The translations under genes were made by a program, and so were the position numbers. From assembly GCA_022496205.1 (NCBI GenBank), contig WTXD01000013.1, positions 186,001-250,000 of the forward strand: DNA of 64,000 nt. Direction: 5' to 3'. Positions 14,485 to 25,594 of this stretch are shown one piece after another. The stretch's first letter is position 1, and each line of letters begins with the position of its first letter. The notes beneath the pieces are model-generated. The model was not told the DNA's origin, made no database searches, and saw nothing but the letters and a program-made list of their open reading frames with translations. This stretch comes from Gloeopeniophorella convolvens (Eukaryota > Basidiomycota > Agaricomycetes > Russulales).

Positions 14485-14954
14485 ATGCAAATCTGGGCGC
14501 CCGGGAAGCATTACAAGTTCGGGCACACCGTCGAGTTCGGAGGTGAGCCCGCGGGCCCTGGCCCCGCGCGCGGCACACAGCTGAGATGCCCTGCCCTCCC
14601 CGCCCCATCAGGCGAGAAGTACCAGGTGCTGAAGACGCACACGTCCGACGTGAGCGCTTGAGCCGCGCCGTCACCGCCTGACCTGACTGGCACCGGCGGC
14701 AGGACGAAGCGAAGCCAGGCAGCGCGCCTGCGCTGTACGGCAAGCCCGACAAGTTCGCGCAGGTGGGCGCGGGGTGGTACGAGACGGACGGGCTGATGGG
14801 GTCCGACATGGAAGTCGAGGCGCGCCGCGCGCGCGCGCAGCCCCCCTCCGCGCAGGGCAACCTCACGCCGCGCCCAGAGAACTGGCCCGACGCGCCGCAG
14901 AAGGAGCACAAAGCGTGGTGGGGCGCGCTCACGAAGTACTTTTCGGGCGCGTGA
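14485..14954 (+). CDS. Small protein with carbohydrate-binding-like module, paralogous to the DM9 gene's N-terminus
   Basis: Three exons (14485-14542, 14612-14649, 14703-14954), 115 aa. The N-terminus MQIWAPGKHYKFGHTVEFGG plus EK.YQVLKTHTSD matches the module of the neighbouring DM9 gene (GTAYGYGDIVEFDGARYKIIQPHTSQ). Both introns fall at the same two places: phase 1 inside the Gly after VEF and phase 0 after HTS-D/Q. The remainder (ALYGKPDKFAQVGAGWYETDGLMGSDMEVEARRARAQP...DAPQKEHKAWWGALTKYFSGA) has no DM9 domain and is charged with a Trp-rich end. The two genes are thus related by local duplication, with either gain or loss of DM9. No signal peptide. Function unknown. Confidence 0.8.
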
Positions 14955-14963
14955 GGCGCGCCA

Positions 14964-14990
14964 TGTGTGTGTGTGTGTGTGTGTGTGTGT
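14964..14990. repeat. (TG)n microsatellite
   Basis: About 13 uninterrupted TG dinucleotides just 3' of the stop codon of the small CBM-like gene, probably within its 3' UTR. The rest of 14991-15308 shows no gene. Confidence 0.95.
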
Positions 14991-15308
14991 ATCGGCTGCC
15001 ATACCATTCGTTCGTTCGCGTTCCGTGCTACAGAATGGAGAACGAGCTCGTCGTAGGTACAGTGTGGCCCGCACCGCCGCATATATAAGAGCGATGACCA
15101 GTGACCCGGAGAAAGTCTACGAAAGTCCCCCGGAAAGATTAGTACGAGTCGGTATAGGGCGGTGTGCAGTGGGAGGGCAAGGTGGAGGGGTTAAGAAAGC
15201 GTATGAAAAACAACAAATGGATAGCGAAGCAACGGCGATAGTCCGAATGTCCCCAGTCCGACTCGAGGTGCGCGTGCGCTTTTGTCCCCAGTTTTGAGAT
15301 CGGGAACT

Positions 15309-17101
15309 TCATGGTAACTTACCGTCCGCGCGATCCTCGATCAGCTTTGCGACATATGGTCCGTGCACTGGGATCTGCGAGCCCTGGAATCCATCGGGGT
15401 AGTTTGGCCACGTAACCTCAGGGTACGTTGTCGAGCTGCGATAGGAAGAACGTCAACTATGCATCCTGATAAAAATAGGAGCCGTGTACGCACGTGTCGT
15501 TCCACACAGCAAAGTGTTTCATCCCTAGAGCGCGTGTCGTCCATTCATAATCGTGAGCGTAGCCCGTAGGGTAAAATAGCTCAATGACGGTCGAAATTGG
15601 CGTCAACGGCATCATGATTAAATGTGTCAGGCCATTGCCGTGAACCCCGAGAAGGAACTATCATTGATCTCAGTCACAAAGGATGCGGCGAGGAGAGCCC
15701 GGGAAGGACCTACCGTTGTCCGCGCGACAAGTGCAAGCTGCTCTTCCTTTGATAGGCGCTCCATGGGTGCCACGTTGAGCTCCCAGCCTCGCCTGTCGCA
15801 GAGCTCAACGAGCGCGCGCACGAGTCCATCATGGTCCTCGTCGACAAGGTGTCTGCGCACGCCCTGGCGCGAGATATACGTAATTACGACGTTCTCGACA
15901 CCACCCGTCGCCGGTGATCCGCGCTCGGCGCGCTTGAACGCGCGCGTGCCGATGTCCAGCGTGTGCGAGTCGACGCCCGCAAAGCGGAGCACCTCGTGGC
16001 GTACCGACTCCCACCAGCCGCGCTCAAGGAAGCCTGTGCGGCCGGCGCGCTCAACGACGCCCTTGATAGCCTCGGCGGCGGTGCGCTGTGTGCGCTCGCC
16101 GCATTCGGGTCCGCGGAAGGCGGCACTACGGTCCGCCAGGAGCACGGTGTCAAACCACCACGCGCGGCTGTTGGGTTTGCCTGCGCGGAGCGCCGTGGCC
16201 AACACGCGGTCTTGCCAGTCCGGGCGCGTTTCGACGGCGAGCGAGGGCCACGCGGCACGGAGGAAGAAGAAGTTCATGCCGGGTCCGTCGCGCCACTCTT
16301 CGGGGTGCGCGTGGGGGAAGATGATGCGTGCGAAGGGCGGAACCGAGGATGAGCTGGGCGTGCCTGTAAAAGTGCCGTACCAGAAAGCCCACGCGCCAAA
16401 GATGAGCTCAGCGCAGAAGTGATAGTAATGGTTGAGGACTGTTATGGGTGAGTGCGGATATAGTGAGAAGGAATTTAGACTTACATTGGCCCGGATCGTT
16501 GAGAAGAAACTGATGAAACGTTAATGGCGCGCTCCCGGCGGGGGGAGAGCGGACGTACTGTCGAGCCTTCGACGGGGTAGATGCGATTGGGCTCTTTGGT
16601 GGCCTCGATGCCTACCCATCGCCGACGCGCCTCGGCGGGACTGATGAAACTCATGTCACGGGACGTTGGCATTCGCTCTGCTATGCTCTCGGGGGTGTTG
16701 AGCGCAGGCAGACCGGTCGAAGTCATGAATTTGATGTCAGGGAATGACTCTGGGTCATCGGTGAGGATGAAGAGGGTGCCATCGGCCATATACAGGTTAC
16801 GGAAGATTGTCCAGCCAGGGGCGTGGCTGACAAGCTCGGTGAAGGGCATCTGGCGGCTGACGTCTGGGGTGTGAGCGGCGGGAGGACTGGGTGGTAGTGG
16901 TACAGGTAGCAACGCGTCTTGTACGCCGGGAGGGACATCGAGGTGATCTTGAGAGGAGACATGGGTGTTTACGACTATGGAGGATTCGTGGGTAGGGGCA
17001 AAGAAAAAGGAGAAGAGGTTCATTGAGGCAGCGCCGAGGAGGATGAGGATGGCATCGCGGGGGGAGAGGGCCCTGAGGGGAACACGGAGAGCCCCGCGCA
17101 T
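15309..17101 (-). CDS. GT61-like (DUF563) glycosyltransferase, type II membrane protein
   Basis: Five exons, complement(15309-15435, 15494-15657, 15714-16438, 16485-16509, 16559-17101), 527 aa. A short cytosolic N-terminus (MRGALRVPLRALSPRD) precedes a membrane anchor (AILILLGAASMNLFSFFF) and a Golgi-lumen-type domain. Family features are NHYYHFCAELIFGAWAFWYG, FPHAHPEEWRDGPGMNFFFLRAAWP, the donor-site motif FLLGVHGNGLTHLIMMP (from residue 432) and IELFYPTGYAHDYEWTTRALGMKHFAVWNDT. GT61 enzymes transfer xylose or GlcNAc to proteins or glycans; the fungal acceptor is not known. One exon is only 25 nt. The last codons (DGKLP, stop) may instead be a donor site (G|GTAAGT) leading to a further exon, so the C-terminus is uncertain. 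Confidence 0.85.
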
Positions 17102-17294
17102 GGTGTTGAGGGAGAGGCCAGGGACTGAAAGCAGGCCATCCTCTGTAGACAAGGCCAATTTATGTTAGGGTAAACTTCTTCCGTGACGTACAGGCTCGCT
17201 GCGTCCCCGCGGTCCGGCGCTAGCTGAATTCGGGCGTCCCGCTTGGCACGTCCGCGTAGGTCCGCGTCCCCATCCATGTCCTCCCGCCGTCTCG

Positions 17295-17309
17295 CCCCCC
17301 CCCCCCCCC
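17295..17309. repeat. Poly-C tract (15 bases)
   Basis: A run of 15 C lies in the intergenic region (17102-17758) between the divergent GT61-like and coiled-coil genes. No gene is seen elsewhere in that region. A TATA-like AAATATAA near 17672 could serve the plus-strand gene. Confidence 0.9.
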
Positions 17310-17758
17310 GCCCTCCCGTCACCTCTGCCTTCATCAACTCCGATGCAGATTGCAGCATCACAGCGTTGGCTAGCGTTGGCCTATTTTTCTCCCAGCAGAT
17401 CTGAATGTCGTGGTCAGAATACACAGACTCCCGTCTAGTCGGCTTCTTCGGCGCTTCTCGACTGTGGTCCGCGCCCATAAATGTTTGACATGCAGCGCCA
17501 CCATATGTTGCATCCTCTGATGGCCTTCGCGGCCATCTTTCCCACCGCGTGCCATCGATCCCATCACTGGCCTCTCCAGGTAGCTCCCCGTCAGTTCTGC
17601 ATTCCACCATCGCTCATCCATTCCATCTGCTTTTGGACTGGCCAGGCTTACAACATCGAACCCTCGCGTTCAAATATAACCTGCGCGTCATGTTGGCTGG
17701 CGTCCTCAGTCAACTCGTCTGCGTCCGCTACCATCAGCTGCTCTTGCCACCCGTCGTC

Positions 17759-19857
17759 ATGCAATCTCAGCTCTACCATCACATCTTTCACTCTGTTCCC
17801 CCGCGGCCTGCTGTGGAGGCTGCGATCCCTGCGGTCTCCCGGCATGCGTCGGCCTCCGTCCCTGCTCCCTTGACCCTGCTCTTTATCTTTGTTGCTATTG
17901 CTCTGTACATGCGGACCAGGTCTCTCACCCGGTGTCTCACAGACTCTCGCGCTCGTGCCATCGCAGACGGGGAGTATCATGCTGCCCGTATGACTAGTGC
18001 AGAGGTATGGCACATGCGCGCCTCCTTGTTGATCAGGAGCCGGCGGCTGACCAGTCTCGTTCTCAGGCCCGGCTCGCACGCTCGGAGGAACGTGTAACCC
18101 AATGCAAAGGCGCGGTCGACTTTTACCTTCCATATGGAGTCAAGCTCGAAGAGTCTATTTTGGAACATCGCGAACGCATTCGCGAGTTGGAAGGTCATCT
18201 TGCTGAATTCAACAACCGCATCGATTTTCTTGAGAGATGCTTCTCAGAAGAACAAGATGGCAACGACCATCTGCAGGCGCTTCTTCTGCTTGCACAGACT
18301 GAGAAAGAAGCTAGGGATGAATATGCAAAATCTTTGGAGACCGACCTCGACAATCATGCCCGCCGGCTGACAGAGGCGGTCTGCGTCGTACACGTTCTCA
18401 ATGCCCACTACGATGGTCTATCTCAACAAAACGCAGATTTCTTACGCCAGGCCTGGATTGCGGACGAAGATCGGCGCAACTCGCGTCTCGAGGTACGTGT
18501 TGTTTCGTTACCACTAGTGCTCCGAGGTCTCAACCCTTCCACTCAGAGGGCCAAGTTACACCTCTCCCTCAATAACCTCCAAGCCAAGGTCGATAAACTT
18601 GTCCAGCGCGACATTGAACATACCGAACGCGAAGCTGCGCACGCTGAACGTGAAGCTCTACTCCAATCCAAGATCGAGAACCAAGACGACCTACTTATTG
18701 AGATCCTACTGGAATGCGACGGATACAAGGAGCAGGGAGCCCATCTTCAAGCGATATTCTCTGCGAGAGAAGACACCGTTACTGTCCTGCAAGATCAGCT
18801 ACAAGCACGCGAGGCAGACTTCTCCGCCTCACGGGCCCAGATGGCAGCAGAGGGCGCGCTCCTCACGTCCAGAATCGGCACACTCGAGGCTGATCTTTCT
18901 TCTGCCCATCGGGACATCCAGAACTGCCAAGCGGGGCTCACCAAAGTCAACTTCCGCGTCGTCGCGCTCGAGACGGAATCTGCGAAGCTTGTTGCTGCTC
19001 ACGCCGACGCGTCTGCCCAAGTTATTTCCTTGCGGTCGCAGATCATCTCTCTCCAAGACGAGATTCCTGCAAGATCAGAACGTTTATGCGCACAGGAGGC
19101 AGACCTGGTCATCGTGTATGCCGCCAACGCATCTTTGGCTGTTTCGGAGGCCATGGCTCAGTCGGAGATACTTGTGGTCCGCGGGGTTATACGCGAGCAA
19201 GCTTCTCAACTGACCTTACAACGCACCGCAATCGGCGGGTTTGAGGCGGAGAAGGACGCCCTCGAACGCGAATTCAATGAGTACAGAGAGGAACCCAAAA
19301 AGCTTACGGCCAGTGCGCGTGATCAGCACTCCACGTTCGAAGCAATCAAGGTGGAGAGGCAAGGCAAGCTGGATGTTCTTCGCGGGCGCATGAAACGCGT
19401 CCGGGAACCCGAGGCTAGCCATGAATCAGAGTTCTTGGCCGCCGTCGATCTCAGCGGCCCCCTGACCCCGCCGGACACTCCCGAAGGGGTTCACAACGAC
19501 TTTTCATCCCCGCTTGCGTGCTCGTCGATTCCAACGCCAGCTCCTACACCGTCCGATACCCCCATCACCGATCGGCAACGCTCTTTTCTCCGCGCAGGCG
19601 TCCTTGTGCGCGAGGCGTTGCGTGCGTGCAACGCGCCCGTTCCGGATGTCGACGTCGAGGAGTTTGCTACCGAGCTACCTTCTTCGGTCGCTGAGTGTGC
19701 GCTGTTCTGCTTCGGGGAAGCTGACGAGACTCAGTTACTCGTCCCAAACCCCACTGAGATCCCTCTTCCATCTGTCAAGCCTGTGTCTCATCGCGCATCG
19801 CGGTTCCCGTCACGCATTCCGATGCTCTCTCCTACGCGCAGGTGCTTTAGTGCGTAG
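17759..19857 (+). CDS. Membrane-anchored long coiled-coil protein, unknown function
   Basis: Three exons (17759-18004, 18067-18492, 18547-19857), 660 aa. The start at 17759 gives an N-terminus with one hydrophobic segment at residues 37-51 (PLTLLFIFVAIALYM). About 400 residues of heptad-rich helix follow (for example EESILEHRERIRELEGHLAEFNNRIDFLERCF, then repeated LQAREADFSASRAQ-type blocks). A Pro/Thr/Ser-rich C-terminus (SGPLTPPDTPEG, PTPAPTPSDTP) and a small folded-looking part (FLRAGVLVREALRACNAPVPDVDVEEFA) end the protein. The second intron is 54 nt and in frame, so reading straight through would add 18 spurious residues. Likely a tether or organelle-surface scaffold. I do not recognise a named family. 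Confidence 0.75.
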
Positions 19858-20586
19858 TCTTGCCCATCGGTCAAACCTCTTCGCTTTGCATCGTCGCTCT
19901 TCAATCGCCTTTTTCCTCGTATGGTCTCTGGATTCCTTGGTCCTCTTGGTTCACTTCCGCGCTGCGACATCTCGCTACATCTCTTGGCCTGTCCCCTGGT
20001 CCAACTATCGTCCCTTGTCCTATCCTCGGCTCTAGGCTTTTGTCTTCGTCTCTTCCTGGCACATCTCATACTTGTTGCATCTCCTGGGCCCGTGGACCCG
20101 TCTCTTCTGCTCGTAGGCAACGCAACCTCTTTGGCCGATGTTCGATTTTCAGTATAACTCCCCAGTATATGCACACGGCGTCCTTCTGACACAGCTCGTC
20201 AACTTGCCATTCCTCCACGCACGCTGTCCTTCTCAACACCACGACGAAGACTATACCTGAAAGCCCATGATGACCTCTCTTCAAGAGAAAACCAAATACA
20301 GCCTCCGAACTATACCATCTATTGACACCATATAACACCTATCTCATATGACACCTCTATCATAAAATACCATTATCTGTCATGCGATATCTCCAGAAAA
20401 TAAATACTAATTTGCATCCTCTCGCTCTTTCCAACCATAGCGCGGGGTTAGGGGCAGCTGTGTGTCTCCGCCTCAACTTGGCCTCAACTTGAAGCGCAAG
20501 CTCGAGCCTCGAGCGCGTTGCAAGAAACACGTCAGATCAAACATACGCGCCAGGTCTCACCTTGGGCACTTCTCTCGAAATCATCA
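19858..20586. other. Intergenic region without a supported gene
   Basis: The 3' flank of the coiled-coil gene. Short open frames lack start context or domains. From about 20510 the sequence becomes alignable to the 5' leader of GET1 (its reverse complement near 46075), so the duplicated segment begins here. Confidence 0.5.
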
Positions 20587-21251
20587 ATGTTGTTCATTCT
20601 CACGACACTCGTCCTTGTACTCATGGCAGATCTGTGTTAATGATGGGCCGGAAGGACCGTTCTCCTGCACTTTGTACGTCCATTTGGCGGCGACTTCGCC
20701 GCGCCAGACTAACTTACCTCACTCGACTTCCCACTTAGGCTTGGACAGCGCACCAGACCATACTCAATCGGGTCTGTAGGCAGCAGGGCCTAGAGGATTT
20801 TAGTCCATATCCAGCGCGGCAACCACACATCGCGAATCGCAGCTGATGCTTGGTTCTCCATATAGGTAGAGGCTGAGCTCCTCGAAAGCGTCGGTCCCCC
20901 TGGAGTTCAGCGCCGCGTTGTGGCTGCTGACGACCGGCCTTCAGTTTGCCGCTGGATAGTGGTAGTGCCTGTCGCCCTGCCATCTCCCGCCTCCCACAGG
21001 CGTGGCCAGGCCCCCTGAGATGGTGGCTGGCTTCTCCAGTTACGCCCACAGGTAGCCAAGTCTCAATTGTCACAGCCAACTTGAACTCACGAGGCTCGGC
21101 GATATACAGCTCATTCAGTGGTGGTGTCTAGAAGATGGCCTGCGGACGAGTTATCAAGGTCAGGGGGCGAGCCTGCAAAGGGACCATGGGTAAGCCGGCA
21201 GACATAAGGCAAATCCTCCTGAGACGTGACACAACAGTACCTGAGTCGTAG
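20587..21251 (+). pseudogene. Decayed duplicate of GET1
   Basis: The stretch aligns in order with the intact GET1 gene at 45165-46021 (opposite strand). It contains a start-like MLFILTTLVLVLMADLC then a stop at about 20637, where the real gene has [19 protein letters not shown]. It retains the region of exon 1's donor, the splice acceptor and AWTAHQ-equivalent (GCTTGGACAGCGCACCAG). It has lost most of the coiled-coil exon. It then matches the LSSSKAS...[12 protein letters not shown] segment, the [23 protein letters not shown] with frameshifts, the conserved donor, the [21 protein letters not shown] and the terminal TAG (21249-21251). Homology continues to about 21505 in the 3' flank. Multiple stops, frame breaks and the deletion make it non-functional. 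Confidence 0.85.
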
Positions 21252-21505
21252 AGGAAACTCCAACTGTGGCGATATCTACACCCCCAATTCGGACGAAGCA
21301 GTCGAAGACGCGAGGCACGGTGGCGCTGATATTGCGGCCCTCACTGCGTGTTCGAGGATCTCCTCCCATGTACGTAGACTATGCATCCAATCCCATCTCA
21401 ACACGAGTGACTCCGGAGTCGACTCCGTCCCTGGTACGTCATCCGGATGAGGTCTGTGTGCGATCCGCGTGCTGGCAGTGTAGCTAATGCAGCGCCCGTG
21501 GGTTC

Positions 21506-22943
21506 TGATCGCCACGAGGATGCCCCCCTGCCAGCATCTATTCGGTCTCTGTCAGCACTCTGCATAGTCCAGGCCGAATCCTAGTACCCATGGCTAATTT
21601 TGGATCACGCAATGCACTTCTGCTTGGGTTTGAATGACCCGCCTCGATGTGTAGGCGGCCTTAGCGCAAAGAAGTCGAGGTAGCCTCGATAGCTTCCAGT
21701 GTGCGCTTCAGCGGCCGTCGGACAACGTTCAGAGTGGACTAGACAGGCAGAGGAAGCCGTGTCAATTGAGCAATCAGTCATTACCTTCCTCCCAATCTTA
21801 ATTCCATTGAGAAAGTTCTTGGTGTGCATGGCACAGCGAGTCTCGCACCTTCAGGTTGCTCTTTCCTCGAGCATAATTCTTGGTCGCACGGGCCCTGACC
21901 GGTTGGTCGCTCAACGCTCCTTCTGGCCAATGTTACTTAACCTCTCCACGCCGACGCCTATGATAAACGCACAGCGGATGTAAGGCGTGTGACTTCCCAC
22001 AGCCGAAACTGCCACATGAGTTCATTGAATATCGAGTTGGCCGCTGTAACTACTCGGAGTGACCGGCGGCCAATTGGACGTCTCGGTATTTTGCAGCCAT
22101 TGCTTGTCATTACGTCGTGCGATATTATGCGCAACGGTTCTAGAGAGCGTGTACCGAGTCTGCGAGTGGCCAGAATTAGGCATTCGGGGTGCCTCGACTC
22201 CCACCCCAGCTCCAGCGTGTGAAGCGCCGACGCGAGACCCGTTCCTTCGGGACCGTCCACTCGTGCTTTGCTCACGTCACCAGCACATATTTCATGCGTC
22301 CTATCTCTCCGCCACATGCGCGAGCGGTCGGCTTTGTTCAAGACTCCCATGAGATACATCTGCCTCTCCAGAGATATTCGCCCTTTCGATCGACCCAGTC
22401 ACTCATAAATCCGCCTTTGTTCCCTCCGAAGCTGCTCGTGATCCCTAGCATTGGTTACTCGGTAACAGGGAAGGATTCGCGAGAGAATACCCCCAAGATG
22501 TTCCACTTGAGGGTATGTCTACTCCACTTTTATCCGAGGCGAACTCGTCGGAAGCACTGAAGATATCATCGTGTCTCCCTAGTGAGCTTCCTGGACAGGT
22601 CGGTGTTTCGAGAAAAACGACTGGGTTGCCCGTTGAGCAGATTGCGGGAGCTATCTCGGCGTCTGCTGGTCTGAGTATAGATCGAAGAAGCACAATTGCA
22701 TGACATCCATCGGAAATGTGCAACGTACATGAGAATATCGACGCCATGTTTAGTCGGGCGCGGTTCCCCGCTTCCATCGCTTCCATCGCCGGTGCACATG
22801 GTCTTTACCGCGACACCGTCCCTCACTAGCACTTGCTAGTGCTGCGTTTCTACTTAAAGCGATGCCCCCGTCGCGATGGGAGTCCCTCAGACGCGAGGGC
22901 CATTCTTACTGGTCTCTCTGGTCCTTCTGCGTGTCAACTTCTC
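21506..22943. other. Intergenic region, no supported gene
   Basis: Several frames of 60-130 codons exist on both strands, but none shows domain motifs, a convincing start or coherent splice sites. The final part holds the promoter of the sedolisin gene; no clear TATA box is visible. Confidence 0.5.
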
Positions 22944-25594
22944 ATGCGCGCACTTCTCCAGCTCTTGGCTGTATGCGCCTTGGCATCGGCCGCACCTTCC
23001 CGCCGCGCCAACCATGTCGTCCACGAGCGGCGGGCCGCCGAACCAGTTGGCTGGACTAAGGTCCGCCGCCTGGAAGCAGACAAGACCCTGCCTCTGCGCA
23101 TCGGCATGAGGCAACAGAATCTGCACATGCTTGACGAGCTCCTCATGTCCGTCTCACACCCCGACTCACCATCCTATGGCCAGCATTGGACCCCAGATCG
23201 AGTGCTCGACTTCTTCGCACCCAGCGACTCCACGATCGCTGCAATCAAGAACTGGCTCAGTGGTACTGGGTTCGCCGACGACCGGATCCGTGTCTCGTCC
23301 AGCAAGGGATGGGTCGAGGTGAACGCCACTGTAGGCGAGGTGGAGTGGCTGCTCGACACAGAGTACCACGTCTACGAACACCCTTCGGGAGCAGAGCGGA
23401 TTGGTGAGACGCGATCACGTTCTCATGTGTTGCATTCGACTGATCAACGACTGATTGTTACCCACATAGGCTGCCACGAGTATTCGGTCCCCGATCATAT
23501 TCGTGACCATGTTGAAATGATCAAGCCCACGGTGCATTTCAATCCACGCGTTCTCGAGGGCTCGAAACGTCAAATTCGCAAGCGTGCCAACCCGAACCAC
23601 CTTGGACAACCGTCGGGCGCCAACGGCCCGAAGACGAATGGCGTCAAAGTGGAGGCTAAGCCTTCCTTGGATCAATGCGATCAATTCATTACTCCGGACT
23701 GTCTGCGTGCGTTGTACAACTTCCATTACACGCCTAAGGCCACAAGCAAGAACTCCTACGGCATCGGTGAGAGCCCAGAAAGATACACGTCCGCTGTGTC
23801 AACTAACGGTTTACCACTAGTCGAGTTTACGCCGCAAGCGTTCCTCGCCGATGACCTTGACTTGTTCTTCACGTGCGTGCGGCGTGTAGTAGCCAGCGCA
23901 TTTGCTGAACAGTACTCAGGAACTTTTCGTCGTCACAAGTCGGGCAGAGGCCGACGCTTGTTTCCATCGTCGGAGGTAAGTTGTCGGTTTCGAACTAAAT
24001 GCTCGACCTTTGGCTAAGGCAGGTCATTAGGCGTCGTCCAGACGGAAGAAACAGGGTTCGATGACAATGGAGAGAGCGACCTGGATCTTGAATATGCCAT
24101 GGCGTTGACAAACCCCCAGCCGATCACTCTGCTTCAGACTGGTGACCTCGTCGAGGGTTCGTATGGTTTCCTGTGACCGTGCCAAACTTATCACTGATGT
24201 CACACAGGTGCTGGCTTCGATAACTGGCTTGATGCCCTCGACGGCTCTTTCTGTACATTCGAGGGTGGAGATGTCCCTGATCAGGTCGGTGTGACGGTAC
24301 TTTTTCGATAGCAGGCTTGATGACCCTGATATTCCTCAGGACGGCATTTACCCTGACACGGCGCCCGGAGGCTTTGATGGTACTTCTTGCGGTATCATCA
24401 AACCACCGAATGTTGTCTCCATTTCCTACGGCCAGGATGAGGGACAAGCCCCCCATGCATACGCAATCCGTCAATGCAACGAATATGGCAAGCTGGGATT
24501 GTTGGGCACCACCGTGCTGTACAGCTCAGGCGACAACGGCGTTGCTGGATTCGATGGAGTCTGCCAGAACTCGACTGGTAAGTGGCTCTTCATCGTAGAA
24601 CCGTGACGGTGGGGCCAATGCACCTTTCTTCACAGGATTGGATGATCCCTCAGGAGGCCTCGACGAGATCCGATTCAACCCGGGTTTCCCGGGATCGTGT
24701 TCTTTCGTCGTTTCCGTCGGAGCGACGCAGATCAACTCGGGATCCACTGTGAATGACCCAGAGAGCGCATCCGAACGTATCATCTTCAGCGGCGGAGGAT
24801 TCAGTGATATCTTCCCTATGCCGTCGTACCAGGCCGCCGCTGTTTCCAGCTTTTTGAAGACGCACCCTCCGCCGTATAGCGCTGCCCAATTCAACAATTC
24901 CGGAAAGGTACGTATCCCACTTATCAGCGTCCCTATGAGTATCCAGCTGACATCTTCTTAAGGCACGCGGCTTCCCTGATCTTTCCGCTAACGGGTGAGC
25001 TCGCCGCTGAACTTGGCGCCGACTTGGCTGACCAATTGGAAGCGCGAATTATGTCGTCGCCGTTGCTGGGGAGTTCGAGCTTGTCTTCGGAACATCAGCC
25101 TCTTCCCCCGTCATGGGTTCCATGATCACGATGATCAACGACGCGCGCATTGCCGCCGGAAAGGGTCCTGTTGGTGGGTGTCAAACGTACCTATCGCTCG
25201 TAGATGAAGGTAATTGATGCCTCCTTGTTCTGCTCTACAGGGTTCATCAACCCCGCCATTTACTCGGCAAAGTTTGCGCACGCATTCAACGACATTACCA
25301 GTGGCACCAACCCAGGCTGCAGTACGTTGCATGGACTCTGACCGGTATTCAACTGACTAATGTATGCTCCTATAGCTACTGACGGCTTCACTGCGTACGT
25401 ACCTAGCACTACTCATCCACTCTCCGCGTCGTTGCTGATTGACCATCCTGAAGTGTCAAGGGCTGGGATCCTGTCACAGGTGTGTTCCGGTTTACGCTGT
25501 CCATTATGTTGTTCTGCTTGCTTATCGCAACATGGAAGGTGTGGGCACGCCGAACTTTGGCAAGCTTCTGCCATTGTTCCTTTCACTCCCATAG
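22944..25594 (+). CDS. Secreted sedolisin-family serine protease (peptidase S53, tripeptidyl-peptidase-like)
   Basis: Fourteen phase-consistent exons: 22944-23403, 23470-23766, 23821-23872, 23920-23975, 24031-24156, 24208-24284, 24340-24577, 24636-24907, 24963-24994, 25043-25173, 25241-25321, 25376-25394, 25454-25479, 25539-25594; 640 aa. A signal peptide (MRALLQLLAVCALASAAPS) precedes the pro-kumamolisin propeptide (HPDSPSYGQHWTPDRVLDFFAPS...VNATVGEVEWLLDTEYHVYEH). The peptidase domain carries the S53 Glu/Asp pair (Glu303, Asp307 in NGESDLDLEYA), the oxyanion Asp389 in SISYGQDE, SSGDNGVAG, and nucleophile Ser555 in FGTSASSP. The C-terminal Ca-binding-type segment ends VKGWDPVTGVGTPNFGKLL. 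These are acid proteases secreted for protein scavenging. Two exons are only 19 and 26 nt. Confidence 0.93.

Noticed and set aside
24021..24030. Stop codon near the acceptor of the sedolisin's fourth intron
   Set aside because: The AG at 24029-24030, ten bases downstream, restores GGVVQTEETG in frame, so no disruption is needed.
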